A stretch of DNA of 64,000 bases from Euphorbia lathyris (lineage: Eukaryota > Streptophyta > Magnoliopsida > Malpighiales > Euphorbiaceae), in contig NC_088918.1 of assembly GCF_963576675.1 (NCBI RefSeq), forward strand, positions 33,885,501 through 33,949,500. Reading direction: 5' to 3'. Below, piece by piece: positions 34,711 to 47,578 of the stretch (positions are counted from its first letter, which is position 1; the number at the start of each line of letters is the position of its first letter). A model generated the notes under the pieces. That model was not told the origin of the DNA. It searched no databases and saw only the letters and a list, made by a program, of their open reading frames with translations. A program made the translations under genes and the position numbers.

Positions 34711-36630
34711 AGCGAGAAATTTGATTCCGAAAGGCGTGTATTAAGCCCTTAACGGGGACGGATCGTATTATTTCTTTTCGTATGCATTCATAAGCATTAT
34801 TGCAAACCTTTTGGGTAATTTCCGCGAAACCTCTAGCGAGAGTCCATTCGTCGCTCGAAAGAGGCTAGTGTAAGTTCCCCCTTATAGTAAGGCGCCAAAG
34901 GGTCCCCATCCATTCGTTAGGGGCGAATTTGTGCGGTCCTGTGAGGTCCTGCGATCAGCCGTGTCAGCATATAGTAGCCTTAGAAGTTGCCATAGGATTA
35001 CCCGTTACTATTTTTGGTGTGATGAATGAATCAGTTCGTGTTTTCAAATTGCCATGATACGTGTCTAAATCCTAAAATATATAAAGAAAATAAAACGATA
35101 CGTTAATATATACTCTTAAACCGATATACAAACTACCCCAAAACATCGAAACGATTCGAACTAAAGACGACTTAGTCATCTCGTATGAATGAACTTGTGC
35201 GACCCGCCTGGTCCCTTTCTGTGTCCCGAAGAAGGTACATGTTCAGGAAATACGTTGTGATGTAAGCACGTATTAATACGAATCGGTTTTGGTATTAAGG
35301 ATAATTATATCTCGATTCAAAAGACTATATTAACGATAGCCGTTATTTACATTCTTTAGATACATTGGGATAAAACGAAATTATGACAAAACAAAAACAA
35401 AGAACATTTCTGTTTCGAATGACCCCGTTGTAACGTAAAGAGTTTCATAAACGTGGCCCGTCCCTTCTGAATAAAAAATGAACTCTTACGTTACGCCTTG
35501 TGTTGTTCTTAAGAGAAATGGGTGTATCCGCGAAGGTGACTAAGAAAATAAAAGCAAAATAAACAAACGACCAAAATCATTCCGTATCTACGATGTATAT
35601 CAATCCTGAGAGTAGTTAAAGAAAATGAACCAATGTCGTTAAATACGTGCCTCAAACTGGTATATACGCCGTTTAAAATCACGAAGCCGAATTAAGCTAA
35701 AAAATCGCATTATCGCACCATATGGACGAGACTGTGGGTTTGACTAATGGCTCGATCATTTCGACCGTTACCAAAACCACAAGAAATATGGCCCGATTGG
35801 CGTGTTTGCTCAATTCGTGTCTAAATGAGGAGAGCGGTAATATCCCTGCTTCGAATAAGCATGCGATTCAACGAAACATTGATTTTCTATAACCACGCTA
35901 GGATAGTATATCCCATAAATTGGAAGAAATAAAGAGTTGTTAATAGCCGAAGGATTATCGTGCGCTCGAATAAGACTCGCCGTCTTTTTCACGTAGCCAA
36001 AACGAGCGAGCGGATCCTTGACGCTAAAAACAAACGCGTTACACGATGAGTCCGTTCCCTAAGGAAAAAATCCGAAAAGTGATTTCATCATTAAACAAAC
36101 ACGTGGTTGCGTCTCTCGATAGATCCAAAAGATCCCGTCGTAATCCAAAAATCGAGACACGAACCCACGCGAATAAAAGGGAACGAGTCATTGTCAATAA
36201 CGAATGATTGAACCAGAAGAATAACTTGTACCACGTCTAAAATCCGAGATGCGCTCAAAGGGAGTCAAAACCCAAACTAATGCGTCTCGCAAAATGACAA
36301 AAGATGAGTTATTCCGAAAGGACAATCCAACTTGGTCGATATCTTAGTCACTAAACGTTGATATGTCAAAACGAACTGTATTGTCTGATGAATGATTTAC
36401 TTTTCCGCAATAATCGATGGCATCATGCGTCCCCTGGATCGCAATGTGGGCCCCAAACCAAAGTCCTAGGAAAGAGACTTGGACCAACAAGTGTGTGGAG
36501 GAATAAGGGTGGAAGAGAGATGTTGTGATACGTGTAATTAGACTAACGTTTGTTCTTCTTATCTTATATATCCGTAAATAATAAACGCACACACCACGAA
36601 TCATGCATATAAAATCATGCATACATATTA
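34711..36630 (+). other. Untranslated leader of element A
   Basis: 1.9 kb between PBS and gag, matched by 50501-52421 (inverted) in element B. No ORF on the element's sense strand is conserved between the two copies, so I treat it as leader RNA, possibly with the packaging signal. Confidence 0.6.
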
Positions 36631-37463
36631 ATGGATACCGTTCGGGCAGACTTCATCATTAAGCGGTTGTGGTTTCGCGAGAGTAACCGGCTAGTCAGGC
36701 AGTTTGATCAGCTACAAATTGACAATTCCGAATCGGCAGTTGTGGCTTCTAAATCATCTTCGTCCGAGTATACTCAGTCTTCTGCCAGTATGTCTGCGAC
36801 CGATAAAAAGGTGGCCGAATTGGAAAACTCTGTGAACAACATTAATGATCAGTTGGCCGCAATTTTGGCCCAGCTCGCTGAGCTAGCATTGAAGCATAAC
36901 AAGAGTGGTAGCAAACGCGCTGAGAATGAAGTGAACACCGGTCCCCGCTTTGGGAATGAGGATGACTATCAGGATTATATCCAGAAACAGCTTGAGAAAG
37001 AGAAGGCTAAGGAAGAGGAGTGGAAGCAGCACATCACTCAGGAAGTGCAGGATCTGCGTGGGGGAAGTTCCGGGAGTCAAGACTTTTATAATTTGAAGAA
37101 CTGCTTGTCGGCAACGGCTTTGCCCTTGAAATTCTGGCTCCCGGACATGAAGAAGTTCGATGGAACCGGGGATCCCACGGCTCACATGAATCAGTATGTC
37201 GCAGTAATGAAGCACACGATCCTAACTGAGGATCAAGTCCTGGGACTATTCAATACCTATCTGGAGGGAGCGGCCCTCGTATGGTTTCGTGCGTTGCCGC
37301 TGGTGACGAAGAGAGATTGGAAGGAGTTGGCAAAGTCATTCATCGCCCAATATAGTTTCAACACTATGTTTGAGGTTACTCTGAAGGAGCTGGAGAGTAC
37401 TAAGCAACAAACTGGTGAGTCTTTTTCCGATTTTTTGAGGAGGTGGAGAGCCAAGGCGGCAAT
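36631..37463 (+). pseudogene. gag of element A, 5' part (interrupted by element C)
   Basis: ATG at 36631 (MDTVRADFIIKRLWF). A coiled-coil-like segment (ELENSVNNINDQLAAILAQL, ~residues 70-95) and an acidic/basic linker are followed by the first gag/capsid module (KKFDGTGDPTAHMNQY, LEGAALVWFRALP, DWKELAKSFIAQY). The frame is cut at KAAI by the insertion with TSD GCAAT; the rest resumes at 56067. Confidence 0.88.
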
Positions 37464-38566
37464 TGATGCGCGTAGGATCTAGGTGTAGAGCTTTTCTAAT
37501 GACGATTAAATGTGTATTGCGGTGAATGTGCTATGTCTATGGATTTGGTCTTTATAAATTGCTCTTAACTCTACTAGACGCTACGACTACTTAGGGGCAA
37601 GTGTACCCCGTCGTATCAAGTAATAATCCGGTTAAGACCGGGTATCGAATCCACGGGATTTATAACTACAAGTATTAGACGACTCGGTTTCGTATGTTAT
37701 TTAAGCGGTGATTACTTTGGGGTAAAGTAAGACACAATTACACACTATTCCTAACTATTGGCGACACAGATTTGTGTAACTAAAACTCTATGAAGCGGGG
37801 CGTGTATGATAAGTTATGACCATGATAGATAACGACTCTAAATGTATACGGATAATGGTTTATTCTTGCAAAGACGACCAAATGTAGTAGGACCGACCCG
37901 TGAAGTACTTAGACTACGTGATTCCTAGTCAAGGCGTGTCTAATGCGGGGGAACTAGAAATTAGGGCCCGTAAGTTCCGTGGCTTGTCAATTCCTACGGT
38001 TTCCGGTTTGTCACTTCCGGTAGGGAAACACCTATATAATTCCCTAAAGATAGCCCGGATGGCGGCGGTAATCGCGTGCTCCTACACAATAGTCAATTAT
38101 CAATATCAAAACAAGTAATAAACATTAATACGTAAAGGGAAATAGAGATTATGAATCATAAATTATAAATATGGAAAGTGTATAGATGAAATACAACCAA
38201 GCCTAGTACATAGGAAGAGTACAAGCTAATTAGCAAGTAAAAAGGGAGAATCCGCCCTTGGAACTAGCTAACCGGACTCAAAGCCGTCTCCTAGGTCGTG
38301 GAGGTGGAACTCTCGAGCTTGGTGATGAATGATGGAGCGGAACTTTGATGGAACGCCGGAACAAGCTCTCGAGGGGGAGAGTTTAGCTACAAAAATCTGA
38401 ATCTAAATTACAAGAAAAGAAAAGAGTATAGTATAGCTCTCTAGTATGCAATTGGTGTCTAATGAAGTTCAAAAGCTATCTATTTATAGACATCAAGCAA
38501 GGGCAAGTTGGTAATTTCACAAAGCATAAGCATGGAGCAACATTATTTGGTGCAGAAATCCCATGA

Positions 38567-38692
38567 TACGCCCCGCGTAAGGTGGTTTACGCCCCGCGTA
38601 GGTGCCCATTCCGTCAGAAATCTCCTGCATGTGGACCAATTCCGTGTCTAATTGTTCCCAAACACGCCCTGCGTAGCTGAAGTACGCCCCGT
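38567..38692. repeat. TACGCCCCGCGTA motif cluster, left part (element C)
   Basis: Copies at 38567 and 38588, a variant at 38663, and one at 38683 cut by element B. The motif is nearly self-complementary (TACGC-CCC-GCGTA). Confidence 0.8.
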
Positions 38693-41600
38693 TGTTAGAC
38701 GAGGTGCCACGGCCTAATCTCCCGGGCGGACCGGGGGGTGGACAACCTCATGGCGACATAAGCGGTGATTGGCGCCGAAAGCAACCAATCGCGGAATCAA
38801 GCTGCTCGGCAGGACCGGAGCTCGGAGATATGGAAGAGTCGCCACCCACGAATGGAAAAATGAACACCGATCCCTTGCGGGAGACCGGTGTGGGTTCGGG
38901 AAACTTAGGTACGAGCCGAGAAGGCTAGCTCCTTTCCGGAGAAAGGCTACTAGGCACCCCGACATCGCCCGGTTATGAACCACCGGCCTCATACTCAGCA
39001 TGTTAGGCGATAACGGACTAATCGTATACTTCTTTAAGTTTAAAATTCATTTGAAACCCTTTTCTTTCTCTTTTTGGAAACCATTTTGAGCATATGATAT
39101 TGAAAAGCCACATCAGTAAAGAATCACCCATTTATGTTTATACATACACAGAGAGGGGGAAGAAAGAAGTGATTTATTTACAACCGTATTTAAATGTTAT
39201 ATTGTGTGTCTATTCTACATTAACTTATTTCCCCAAAACGATGTTTATTACATGGTTCGCACCTTAATCGCCGTTGGAACGATTTAGGTGCGTTTTAAAA
39301 CCCCGTTTGATGAAGCTTACCCGAGTCGCCGTTGGAACGACTCGAGTAATTGAAAACGTTAAAGTAAAAGCCTTTTAATAAGAAAACGTGGTTAAACATA
39401 CAAGTCAATTTTATTTTGTACAAATTCATTAAGAAAGCGATTCAAAATCTCCATTATTAACAAAGAAAACGATTTTGGTTACAATGTTCGCTTAATCCGT
39501 CGTTGGAACGGACTAAGGTTTTAAAACGTGGTGTTTTGAAGACGATTTGAAATATCAACCAAAAATGACTCTATTTATCTACATTAGAGATTTAAGAAAG
39601 CTCGTTAGCTTAAATAATTTAATTGAAAACTCTCTTTTTGTGACTTATTTTCCCCACTTATTTAATGGACTCTCTAACTATTATAATTACATCAATAAAC
39701 ACATTTAAGCCCAAAAATTAATTTTGCCAAGTGAAGCCCATTTGAAACATGGACTTATAAATGTCCAAAAGAAATAAAGAAAATAATATAGATATATATT
39801 TACACATTTTAGCCCAAAAGACATAAAATAAGAGTAAAAGAAAATATACTATCTAATACATATATAAGAAAGAATAATGAAAATAATATATTTATACTTT
39901 AAACATAAGAAAATAGTGAATGAAATTCATAAATAGGAAAATAGCCTTTATCACTCAAAATAATTTTGTTTAACAATAATTAAGATAACCCAAATATACC
40001 CCAAAACTATATATATATACATAACTAATATAATCCTAATGTCAAAAAGACTATATGTTCATCCCCCAATATCTACTAATTATCTCCCAAAATGCCCAAG
40101 TAAATAACATTTAAAATAGAATTTAATGTAATTTAAATGAACAATAATAAAAAAGAAAGTAATATGTACATATACAAAAAATTAGAATAAAAATGGAATA
40201 CCAATCTCCTAAAATAATTATATATTTTAAAGTTTTAAAACAATTTGAAAAGAATGTATTACATAATCATATATATATATACTAAGGATTAAAAGTCTAA
40301 AAGTTAAGAAAAAGGGACTGAAATGGCATTTTTTACATTTTGGCAGATTTACCGACGGAAAATCCGTCGGTAAACAGCATTTAGTGACAGAATTGGCAAA
40401 TTACAGCAGCACTCCAATAGTTTCCAGATTTATTCAAAAGCTTTAAATTAAATCTAATTCAATCGTTTTGGACTTCCGAACTACCAAAGATGGATCATAG
40501 TCGAAAACGGAAGTTCCTAAAACGATGTTTTTATTTTAAAACGTTATTTGGAAACCTCTTTTAAATAAAAAAACTTATAATTACAATATTTTCGATACCC
40601 GAACTACCTTTTTATCGGATCACGGTTCGTATTGGGATATCCAAAACGAGGTTTTTATTTTAAAACAAAACCGAATTTTATTTAACACGAAACGAAAATT
40701 AAATAAATACGTTAATTAAATAAAACGTGACAAAATAAATAAATAACTAAAGGACTAAAAGCTATAGCATTAAAAAAATAAATAGAAGGAGAGAATAAAT
40801 TAAATAAAATAAAGAGTCTAGTCCTCGGATAATACCTTTAATTCGGTATCTGACAGTCGAAGCCGATTGATTCCACGAACCGCGAGCTCCCGTTTTTTAT
40901 GAAAAATTTAGTAAAAATTGAACTTAGGAAATTTAGAGATTTTCAATTTTAGGAAAAAAAATGTTTTTTCCCAAAAAATCCACTTCCTCTCTCTAGAAAA
41001 ATATCTAGAGTGAGAAAGCTCTCCCCCAAAAAATCCTCCCCTTTTCTCCTTGGGATCCGTGCCCTTATATAGGGAAACGGATCCCGGAACAATGGGCGAC
41101 GCCCAAAAAAAATTGGGCGTCGCCCATTGTGGTTGGGCGGCCGCCCAACCTAGTGTTGGGCTACCGCCCAACCTTGTTGGGCGGCCGCCCAATAATAGTT
41201 GGGCGGCCGCCCAACAATGTTGGGCGATCGCCCAACTTTCGTTGCGCGATCGCCCAACGGCGTTGGGCGAGCGCCCAACGCGAGGTTGGGCGTCCGCGCC
41301 CAACCCTCATCGGGCGTCCGCCCGACGCGTTGGGCGTTCGCCCGACGTGGTTGGGTGCCCGCCCAGCGACCCCCGGGGCGTGCCCCGCGCCGTCGGACGC
41401 GTGCACTCCGTGGCCGCCGAGCGCGCGTTCCGCGCAGCTAGACGCTCGCACGTCGCGGCCGCCGAACGTGCACCTCGCGCTGCCAGGCACGTGTGCTCAA
41501 CGGCCCACGAGGGCGCGCACCGCCAGCGGTCCCAGGCATTGCCCCGGGCGTCGAGAGCGTGCCACTCGCGGTGCGTCCGATGGACACCGCGCGCACGTCT

Positions 41601-41784
41601 CGAGCCGTCAAACGGGCGTTCGACCATCGTCGTCCGCGTGCGGGATGCCGTTGCGTGCTCGCGCCGTGCCGTTAATTTTCCTCAGCTTATTATTCTTTAT
41701 ATATTTTTCAAAACTTCCGGAATCAATCGCTTCGACCGTCTTGTTTCAGGTTTTCGTCACAGGTCCTCCGACTCGGTGTCTACA
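38693..41784 (-). repeat. 3' LTR of element B (3092 bp)
   Basis: Reads TGTAGACACC... from 41784 to ...TCTAACA at 38693. Nearly identical to 52442-55495; the main length difference is in the GGGCG...CGCCC palindrome cluster (~41100-41370), where this copy has extra units. Contains a TATA hairpin near 41053-41085. Confidence 0.95.
40348..40374. repeat. TTTACCGACGG palindrome in LTR (also 54102-54128; variant 33109-33130)
   Basis: Perfect inverted repeat TTTACCGACGG...CCGTCGGTAAA in both B LTRs and a decayed copy in LTR A. The core equals the CACTA subterminal repeat found at 18.77-19.1 kb. Confidence 0.85.
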
Positions 41785-41801
41785 GTTGCCCCTACTTTTC
41801 T
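41785..41801 (-). other. Polypurine tract of element B
   Basis: Minus strand reads AGAAAAGTAGGGGCAAC immediately before the 3' LTR start TGTAGACACC. Primer site for plus-strand DNA synthesis. Confidence 0.75.
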
Positions 41802-41989
41802 ATTTTGACAGTGATGTGTGTGGTTCGAAAACGTTTTTGCTAACGTAACACATGCAATGTAAAACATATAAAAGTAAAAGACACGTAACGAGTAGGAGGA
41901 AACATACATGACCTTTATGCCGCATGCTCCAGCCTTGTCTTCGATCTTCGCCTTGGTTGTCCCGTCCTTGCCTCTGAATCGACTGCAGA

Positions 41990-43190
41990 CGAACGCTCCT
42001 TTCGGCGATCCTAGTCTCTAAATCGACCGCAAGTGTATAGCTCTATCTAGCGACCCTAGTCTAAATTGACCGCAGGTAAAATTTCTCTTTTCAGCTACCC
42101 TAGTTTCTAAATCAACAGTAGGTAAAATTGCTCTTTCTAGCTACCCTAGTCTCTAAATCGACCGCAGGTAAGATTGCTCTTTCCAGCTACCCTAGTTTCT
42201 AAATCAACCGCAGGTAAAATTGCTCTTTCTAGCTACCCTAGTTTCTACATCAACCGCAGGTAAAATTGCTCTTTCTAGCTACCCTAGTTTCTAAATCAAC
42301 TGCAGGTAAAATTGCTCTTTCTAGCTACCCTAGTCTCTAAATCGACCGCAGGTACTCTTCGTTTTGCATATCTCGGAATTAGTCGTTCGACCCTAATCTC
42401 TACATCGATCGCGGACGTCCTTTCGTTTTTGCATAAATCCATCATTCGACCCTAATCTATACATCGATTACCGGCGTTTTCTTGTTTTGCAGACTTCCAA
42501 ATCGAACATCCGACCCTAATCTATACATCGATCGCAGGCGTTATTTCGTTTTGCATATCTCCAAATCAATCGTTCAACCCTAATCTCTACATCGATCGTA
42601 GGTGTTTCCTTGTTGATGTTAGCTGGGCTTTATCACTCGTCCGAGAGTTTTTGACCGCGGTTGCTTTGATTTTTGGGCTTTATCACTCGTCCGAGAGTTT
42701 ATGACAGCAGTCGCTTTGACATTTGGGCTTTATGACTCGCCCGAGAGTTTGTGACCGCAGTCGCTTTGATATTTGGGCTTTACCACTCGTCCGAGAGTTT
42801 GTGACCGCAATCGCTTTGATATTTGGGCTTTATCACTCGTCTGAGAGTTTGTGACCGCATTCGCTTTGATGTTTGGGCTTTATCACTCGTCCGAGAGTTC
42901 GTGACCGCAATCGCTTTGATATTTGGGCTTTATCACTCGTCCGAGAGTTCGTGACCGCAGTCGCTTTGATATTTGGGCTTTATCACTCGTCCGAGAGTTT
43001 GTGACCGCAGTCGCTTCTTTTTACCAGGATCATCTGCGTTTGACCAGAGTCGATGATGCCGTAGACCGGAGTCCGTAGTGGGGCCTGTGCCCGTTGGTGG
43101 TGCCATAGACCGCAGTCCGTAGCGGGGCCTGTGCCCATTGATGATGCCGTAGACCGCAGTCCTGTTGCGGGGCCTGTGCCCCTTGATCGA
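41990..43190. repeat. Four successive minisatellites in the 3' region of element B
   Basis: From the LTR outward: (i) ~47-bp units with CTAAATCRACCGCAGGTAA (~7 copies, 41995-42360); (ii) ~60-bp units with CTACATCGATCGCAGG (~4 copies, 42380-42610); (iii) 50-bp units with CACTCGTCCGAGAGTTTGTG (8 copies starting every 50 bp from 42625 to 42975); (iv) ~46-bp units with TAGACCGCAGTCCGTAG (3 copies, 43050-43180). All four contain GACCGCAG or a one-base variant. Confidence 0.9.
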
Positions 43191-43322
43191 ATTTTAATTT
43201 ACCTATCAGAGCTTGCCTAAACGCGCACGGATTTCTTGGAGCTATCCGAGTATTTCTACATGCAGCTCGACTTGAATCACGCCCATCACCTGGTGAATAC
43301 TTTTATGGTATGACCTAGTGTA

Positions 43323-43745
43323 GTGATATGTATGCACATGATTATGAATGAATATTTTTCTCTCTTTTTCTTTTTTTTTCTTTTTTTTTTTATACGTGCT
43401 TCCCTCCTATTTTCTTTACAGGGAGACCTCCATTCTATGGACCGAAGAGTACAGGAGGGCGTGGCGGCCGGGCGAGGAGAGTCACTACGGAATGATGACG
43501 CTCAGATCATACATCGTTATCGAGAGATGGAGGATGAGTGCTCCAGCTGGGAGGAGCGAGGCCGGGCAACCGAGGAGAGGAGCCGTGTGGATATAGAGGT
43601 CCAGCGGGCTGTTGAGGAGAGTTTGCGGATTGCGGTAAAGGGTCATCGAGTTACCGAGGAGGCCTTAGCCGAGGAGCGGGCACCTTACTTCGGAGGCTTT
43701 GATTCGTTTGAGGGCTTTTGGGACTTTGGGATTCCTCCTCCTTGA
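43323..43745 (+). CDS. Antisense additional ORF of element B
   Basis: Opposite strand to the element's gag-pol. 140 codons if unspliced, starting with a Phe-rich hydrophobic run that is probably intron or leader: a good acceptor TTTCTTTACAG ends at 43421, and the part after it is the section conserved with element A. That part is charged and Glu/Arg-rich (EDECSSWEERGRATEERSR, IEVQRAVEESLRIAVKGH) with a conserved end FGGFDSFEGFWDFGIPPP. Antisense ORFs between pol and the 3' LTR are known in Tat-lineage elements such as Grande. No domain recognised; function unknown. Confidence 0.6.
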   Translation: MICMHMIMNEYFSLFFFFFLFFFIRASLLFSLQGDLHSMDRRVQEGVAAGRGESLRNDDAQIIHRYREMEDECSSWEERGRATEERSRVDIEVQRAVEESLRIAVKGHRVTEEALAEERAPYFGGFDSFEGFWDFGIPPP

Positions 43746-44211
43746 TAGTCCCGTCATTGTTTCGGTTTACAACTTTATTAGTACTACCGTGATGTATGGC
43801 GGGTATATGTGAGAAAGATATTTGGGTAGGCTTTTTATTTGGTGGTGGGGAAAAGAAGTGTATAACTCATGACTTACAATACCATGCATTCATTCGATCA
43901 TAATAATTCCAATCATTCTCTTCAAATATATTCATGCCTTTATTTATTTACAAACAACAGAAATACTTAGCCGCTTATACATTATTTTTATAATTGCTCA
44001 AGATACAACTACTGTTACCAGGACCCGCCTTTTTTCGGTTTTCAGATCCCAGCGATTTTTCAACTCTCCTTTTATTATCCCGGAATTTTCAAATGAGCGC
44101 CTTTTCGGGTTTTCACTCATTGGGATGTCCCTTTATTGTTGCATAGATCGCCCCTTGCGGGTTTTCAATCTATCGGGAATTTTTATTTTCTCTTTTTTTT
44201 TTTTTTTTTTT

Positions 44212-47200
44212 TTACGAAAAGTATTGCTTAAGCCTATCCAGGTTGGTAGGTTCGGAGAATTCCATGTCGTCCATTGTGGTTAACTTCACCGCTCCTTTGC
44301 TTAGTATCTTCTTCACGACGAATGACCCTTCCCAGTTAGGCCTAAATTTGCCCCTAGGGTCGGTGTGCGTCACACGGATCTGTTTCAGCACCAAATCTCC
44401 TTCTTTGATAGGACTGGTCTTGACCTTTTTATTGAAAGCCCGAGCCATCCTTCTTTGATATAACTGTACATGGTAACGGGCTTCCATCCTTTTCTCGTCA
44501 ACTAAAGCCAACTGCTCGCATCGCTTCTTCACCCATTCCGTCTCGGGGATTTCTGCTTCCATTGCGATTCTCAACGATCGCTTTTCGATCTCAATCGGCA
44601 GGACTGCTTCTGTTCCGTATACCAAGGAGAATGGCGTCGCCCTAGTCGAGGTTCTGATTGTCGTGCGATAAGCCCACAACGCGAGTGGGAGCTGTTCGTG
44701 CCAGTTGCGATGTGATTCCACCGTTTTTACGAGAATCCTCTTAAGATTCTTATTAGCGGCTTCTACTGCTCCATTAGCTTGTGGACGGTACGGAGAAGAC
44801 CTGTGATGTTCAATGCCATATTCTCGGAAGAGACTCCTCACTTCCCCCTGAAACTGGATCCCATTATCCGTAATCATGTGATGAGGCACTCCGAACCTGG
44901 TGATCAAGTGTTTCTCAATGAATTTTCTCATCTGCTTGGATCCCAGTTTGATAAACGACTCTGCCTCTACCCATTTGGTGAAATAATCGATGGCGACTGC
45001 AATAAACTTACGCCCGTTTGAAGCGTTAGGCCTTACTTCGCCGATGATGTCAATGCCCCAAGCAACGAATGGCCAAATAGGTGCCAACACATGTAATTCC
45101 ATGGCCGGAAGATGACTGCAATCGCCATGGATTTGACAATCATGGCATTTCTTTGCATACTCGTTACACTCTCCTTCCATGGTGAGCCAATAGAAGCCTT
45201 GCCTTATGATTTTCTTTGCTAACACCGCTCCTCCCATATGGGCCCCGCAAATTCCGGAATGTACTGATTCCATTGCTTCGCGGGCTTCTCCCGCATCCAA
45301 GCATCTTAGTTGTAACCCATCGGTGTGCCTTTTATAAAGCAAATCGTTGTGGACGACGAACTGCCGGGCTAACCTTCTGATCACAGCCTGATCCCTAAGT
45401 TCTGATTCAGCCGGGTACGTCTCACTTTTCATGAAGCTCACGATATCGAAATACCATGGTTTTTCATCTGTCCCTAACAGCATTACGTCCTCGTAACATG
45501 GTTTGTGAGATCTTCTCAGTACCAACGGCTTCGAAGCAAGGTTCCGGGGGTTGTCCCAAACTGACACCAAAGTAGCCAAGGCATCTGCCGCCTGGTTCTG
45601 TGCTCGAGGAATATGATAGAAACGACATTCCTTGAATCTTTGTGCCAACCCTTCTAGTTGATCTAGATATGGACGTAGCCTTTCTTCTCTCACTTCCCAG
45701 TTTCCTTGTGTCTGTTCGATGATCAACTTGGAGTCACCCCAAATTTCGACATATGATGCTCCCAGTGCCGCTAATGACTCTAAACCATAAATGCACGCTA
45801 CATATTCGGCCATATTATTAGTGAGAGGGAAGGATAACTTCTTGGCCATCGGGATCCTTTCTCCTTCCGGCGAGGTAAGTAGTACTCCTACTTCGGCTCC
45901 ATTCGAATTAACTGCTCCGTCGAAGAACATTTTCCACGGTATAACTTCGATTGCGTTCAAGTGCTCATCGGGGAAATCATAGCTTAATTCTTCCTCTTCT
46001 GCATTCAGGGGTTGGTTAGCCAGAAACTCTGCCACGGCCCTTCCTTTGATAACCTTCTTCGTCACATATTCAATGTCAAACTCGGATAAAAGCAGCAACC
46101 ATCTGGCTAACTTCCCCGTCAAGGATGGAGTTCGGTATAGATACTTCACGGGGTCCATCCGAGAAATAATGATCACTTTATACGATTGGAAATAGTGCCG
46201 CAGTTTCTTTGTCAACCACACCACTGCCACACATGTCTTTTCGATCATGTTGTACTTGAGCTCGTACTCCAGGAACTTCTTACTCAAATAATACACCGCG
46301 TGCTCCACACCGGTGTCTCCCTCTTGAGCCAGCATTGCCCCAATAGATCGCTCCTCAATCGCTACATAGAGGAGAAGCGGCTTTCCCAGTTTAGGCGGTC
46401 TCAACACTGGCGGATTAGACAAATAGCTCCGGACGCTCTCCAAAGCTTGCTGACACTTATCATTCCAAACAGCGGGTTGGTCTTTCCTTAGCAACTTAAA
46501 GATTGGCTCGCAGATTGTGGTGAGTCTCGCTATGAACCGACTGATATACTGAACCTGCCCCAGAAACCCTCTCACTTCTTTCTCATTTCTCGGCGCCGGC
46601 ATTTCCTTTATAGCCTTTACTTTATCGGGATCCACCTCAATTCCCTTATTTCCGATTACATAGCCTAAGATTTTCCCCGACGAGACGCCGAAAAAGCACT
46701 TCTTCGGGTTTAACCTTAGCTTGAATTCTGCAATTCGGGCCAAAAACTTCTCGAGCGCGGCAAAATGCCCTTTCACCTTCTTGTGTATCATATCATGGAA
46801 CATTGCCGTAGCCATCCGTTGATGAGTTGCCCCGGTATTTTCAAACCGAACGACATTACCCAATAGCAGTACGTTCCCCACTCAGTTGCGAACGAGGTCT
46901 TTGCCTTGTGCTTTTCTGCCATTTGAACCTGCATGTAGCCCATGAAGCCGTCAACATTTGTGTGCAAGACGCTCGATGCAGCACTGTCGATTAATACGTC
47001 GAGGTGAGTCAATGTGAATTCTTTGGGGCAAGCCTTGTTGAGATTCCTATAATCGACGCACATTCTCACTTTACCGTCCTTCTTCGCGATTGGCACTACA
47101 TTTGTGACCCCAGGAGGATAGTCGATTACTTCGATGAACCCCACTTCTAACTGTTTCTTCACTTCCTCTCTGATCTTGTCTGCTCATTCCGGCCTCATGC

Positions 47201-47569
47201 GTCGGAGTTTCTGTTTCACGAGCTTAGTATCGGAGTACGTCGGAATACGGTGAGTTACGATTGATCGATCGATTCTTGGCATGTCTTCGTATGTCCAAGC
47301 AAACACTGTTTCGTTTTTTTTTTTTTTTTAATTATTCTCTCAAATTCTTTCCTCTCTTCAGTAGTTAATTCTTGAGCAATTTGTATAAGTTTAGGATTTT
47401 CATCTGTGCCAAGATTTAAAGTTGACATTTCTATTGCATTGATTTCAAATGTAGGCATGTTATATGAATGAGAATGCATGGAATGATCAGAATCAACATT
47501 AAGCAAGTAAGCAAAATCAGAATTCATTTCATTGATAGTATTGGTGAGTACATCATCAGATTCAAACAA
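44212..47569 (-). pseudogene. pol of element B: RT (active site deleted), RNase H x2, integrase
   Basis: Same domain order as in A. A long A run near 47310-47330 shifts frame after ERIIKK; RT begins again at FIEVIDYPPGV, VVPIAKKDGKVRMCVDYR; a one-base loss near 46850 shifts frame at FGLK. From 46881 the frame is open to 44212 (889 codons): TGATHQRMATAMFHDM, then a 42-bp in-frame deletion that removes the YVDD box present in A, gRNH (AVYYLSKKFLEYELKYN), aRNH (MFFDGAVNSNGAEVG, ADALATL) and integrase (GIDIIGEV, ITDNGIQF, GAVEAANKN). No protease. Confidence 0.92.
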
Positions 47570-47578
47570 AGCGGTAAT

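Noticed and set aside
38714..39001. 95-codon ORF repeated in the LTRs (also 52463-52750)
   Set aside because: The frame is shifted in LTR A and has no domain; the conservation is better explained by RNA structure.
42625..43017. Regular 50-bp repeats that resemble a CRISPR array (also 63428-64000)
   Set aside because: Units are contiguous and similar along their full length, with no unique spacers; they are minisatellites in a plant retrotransposon.
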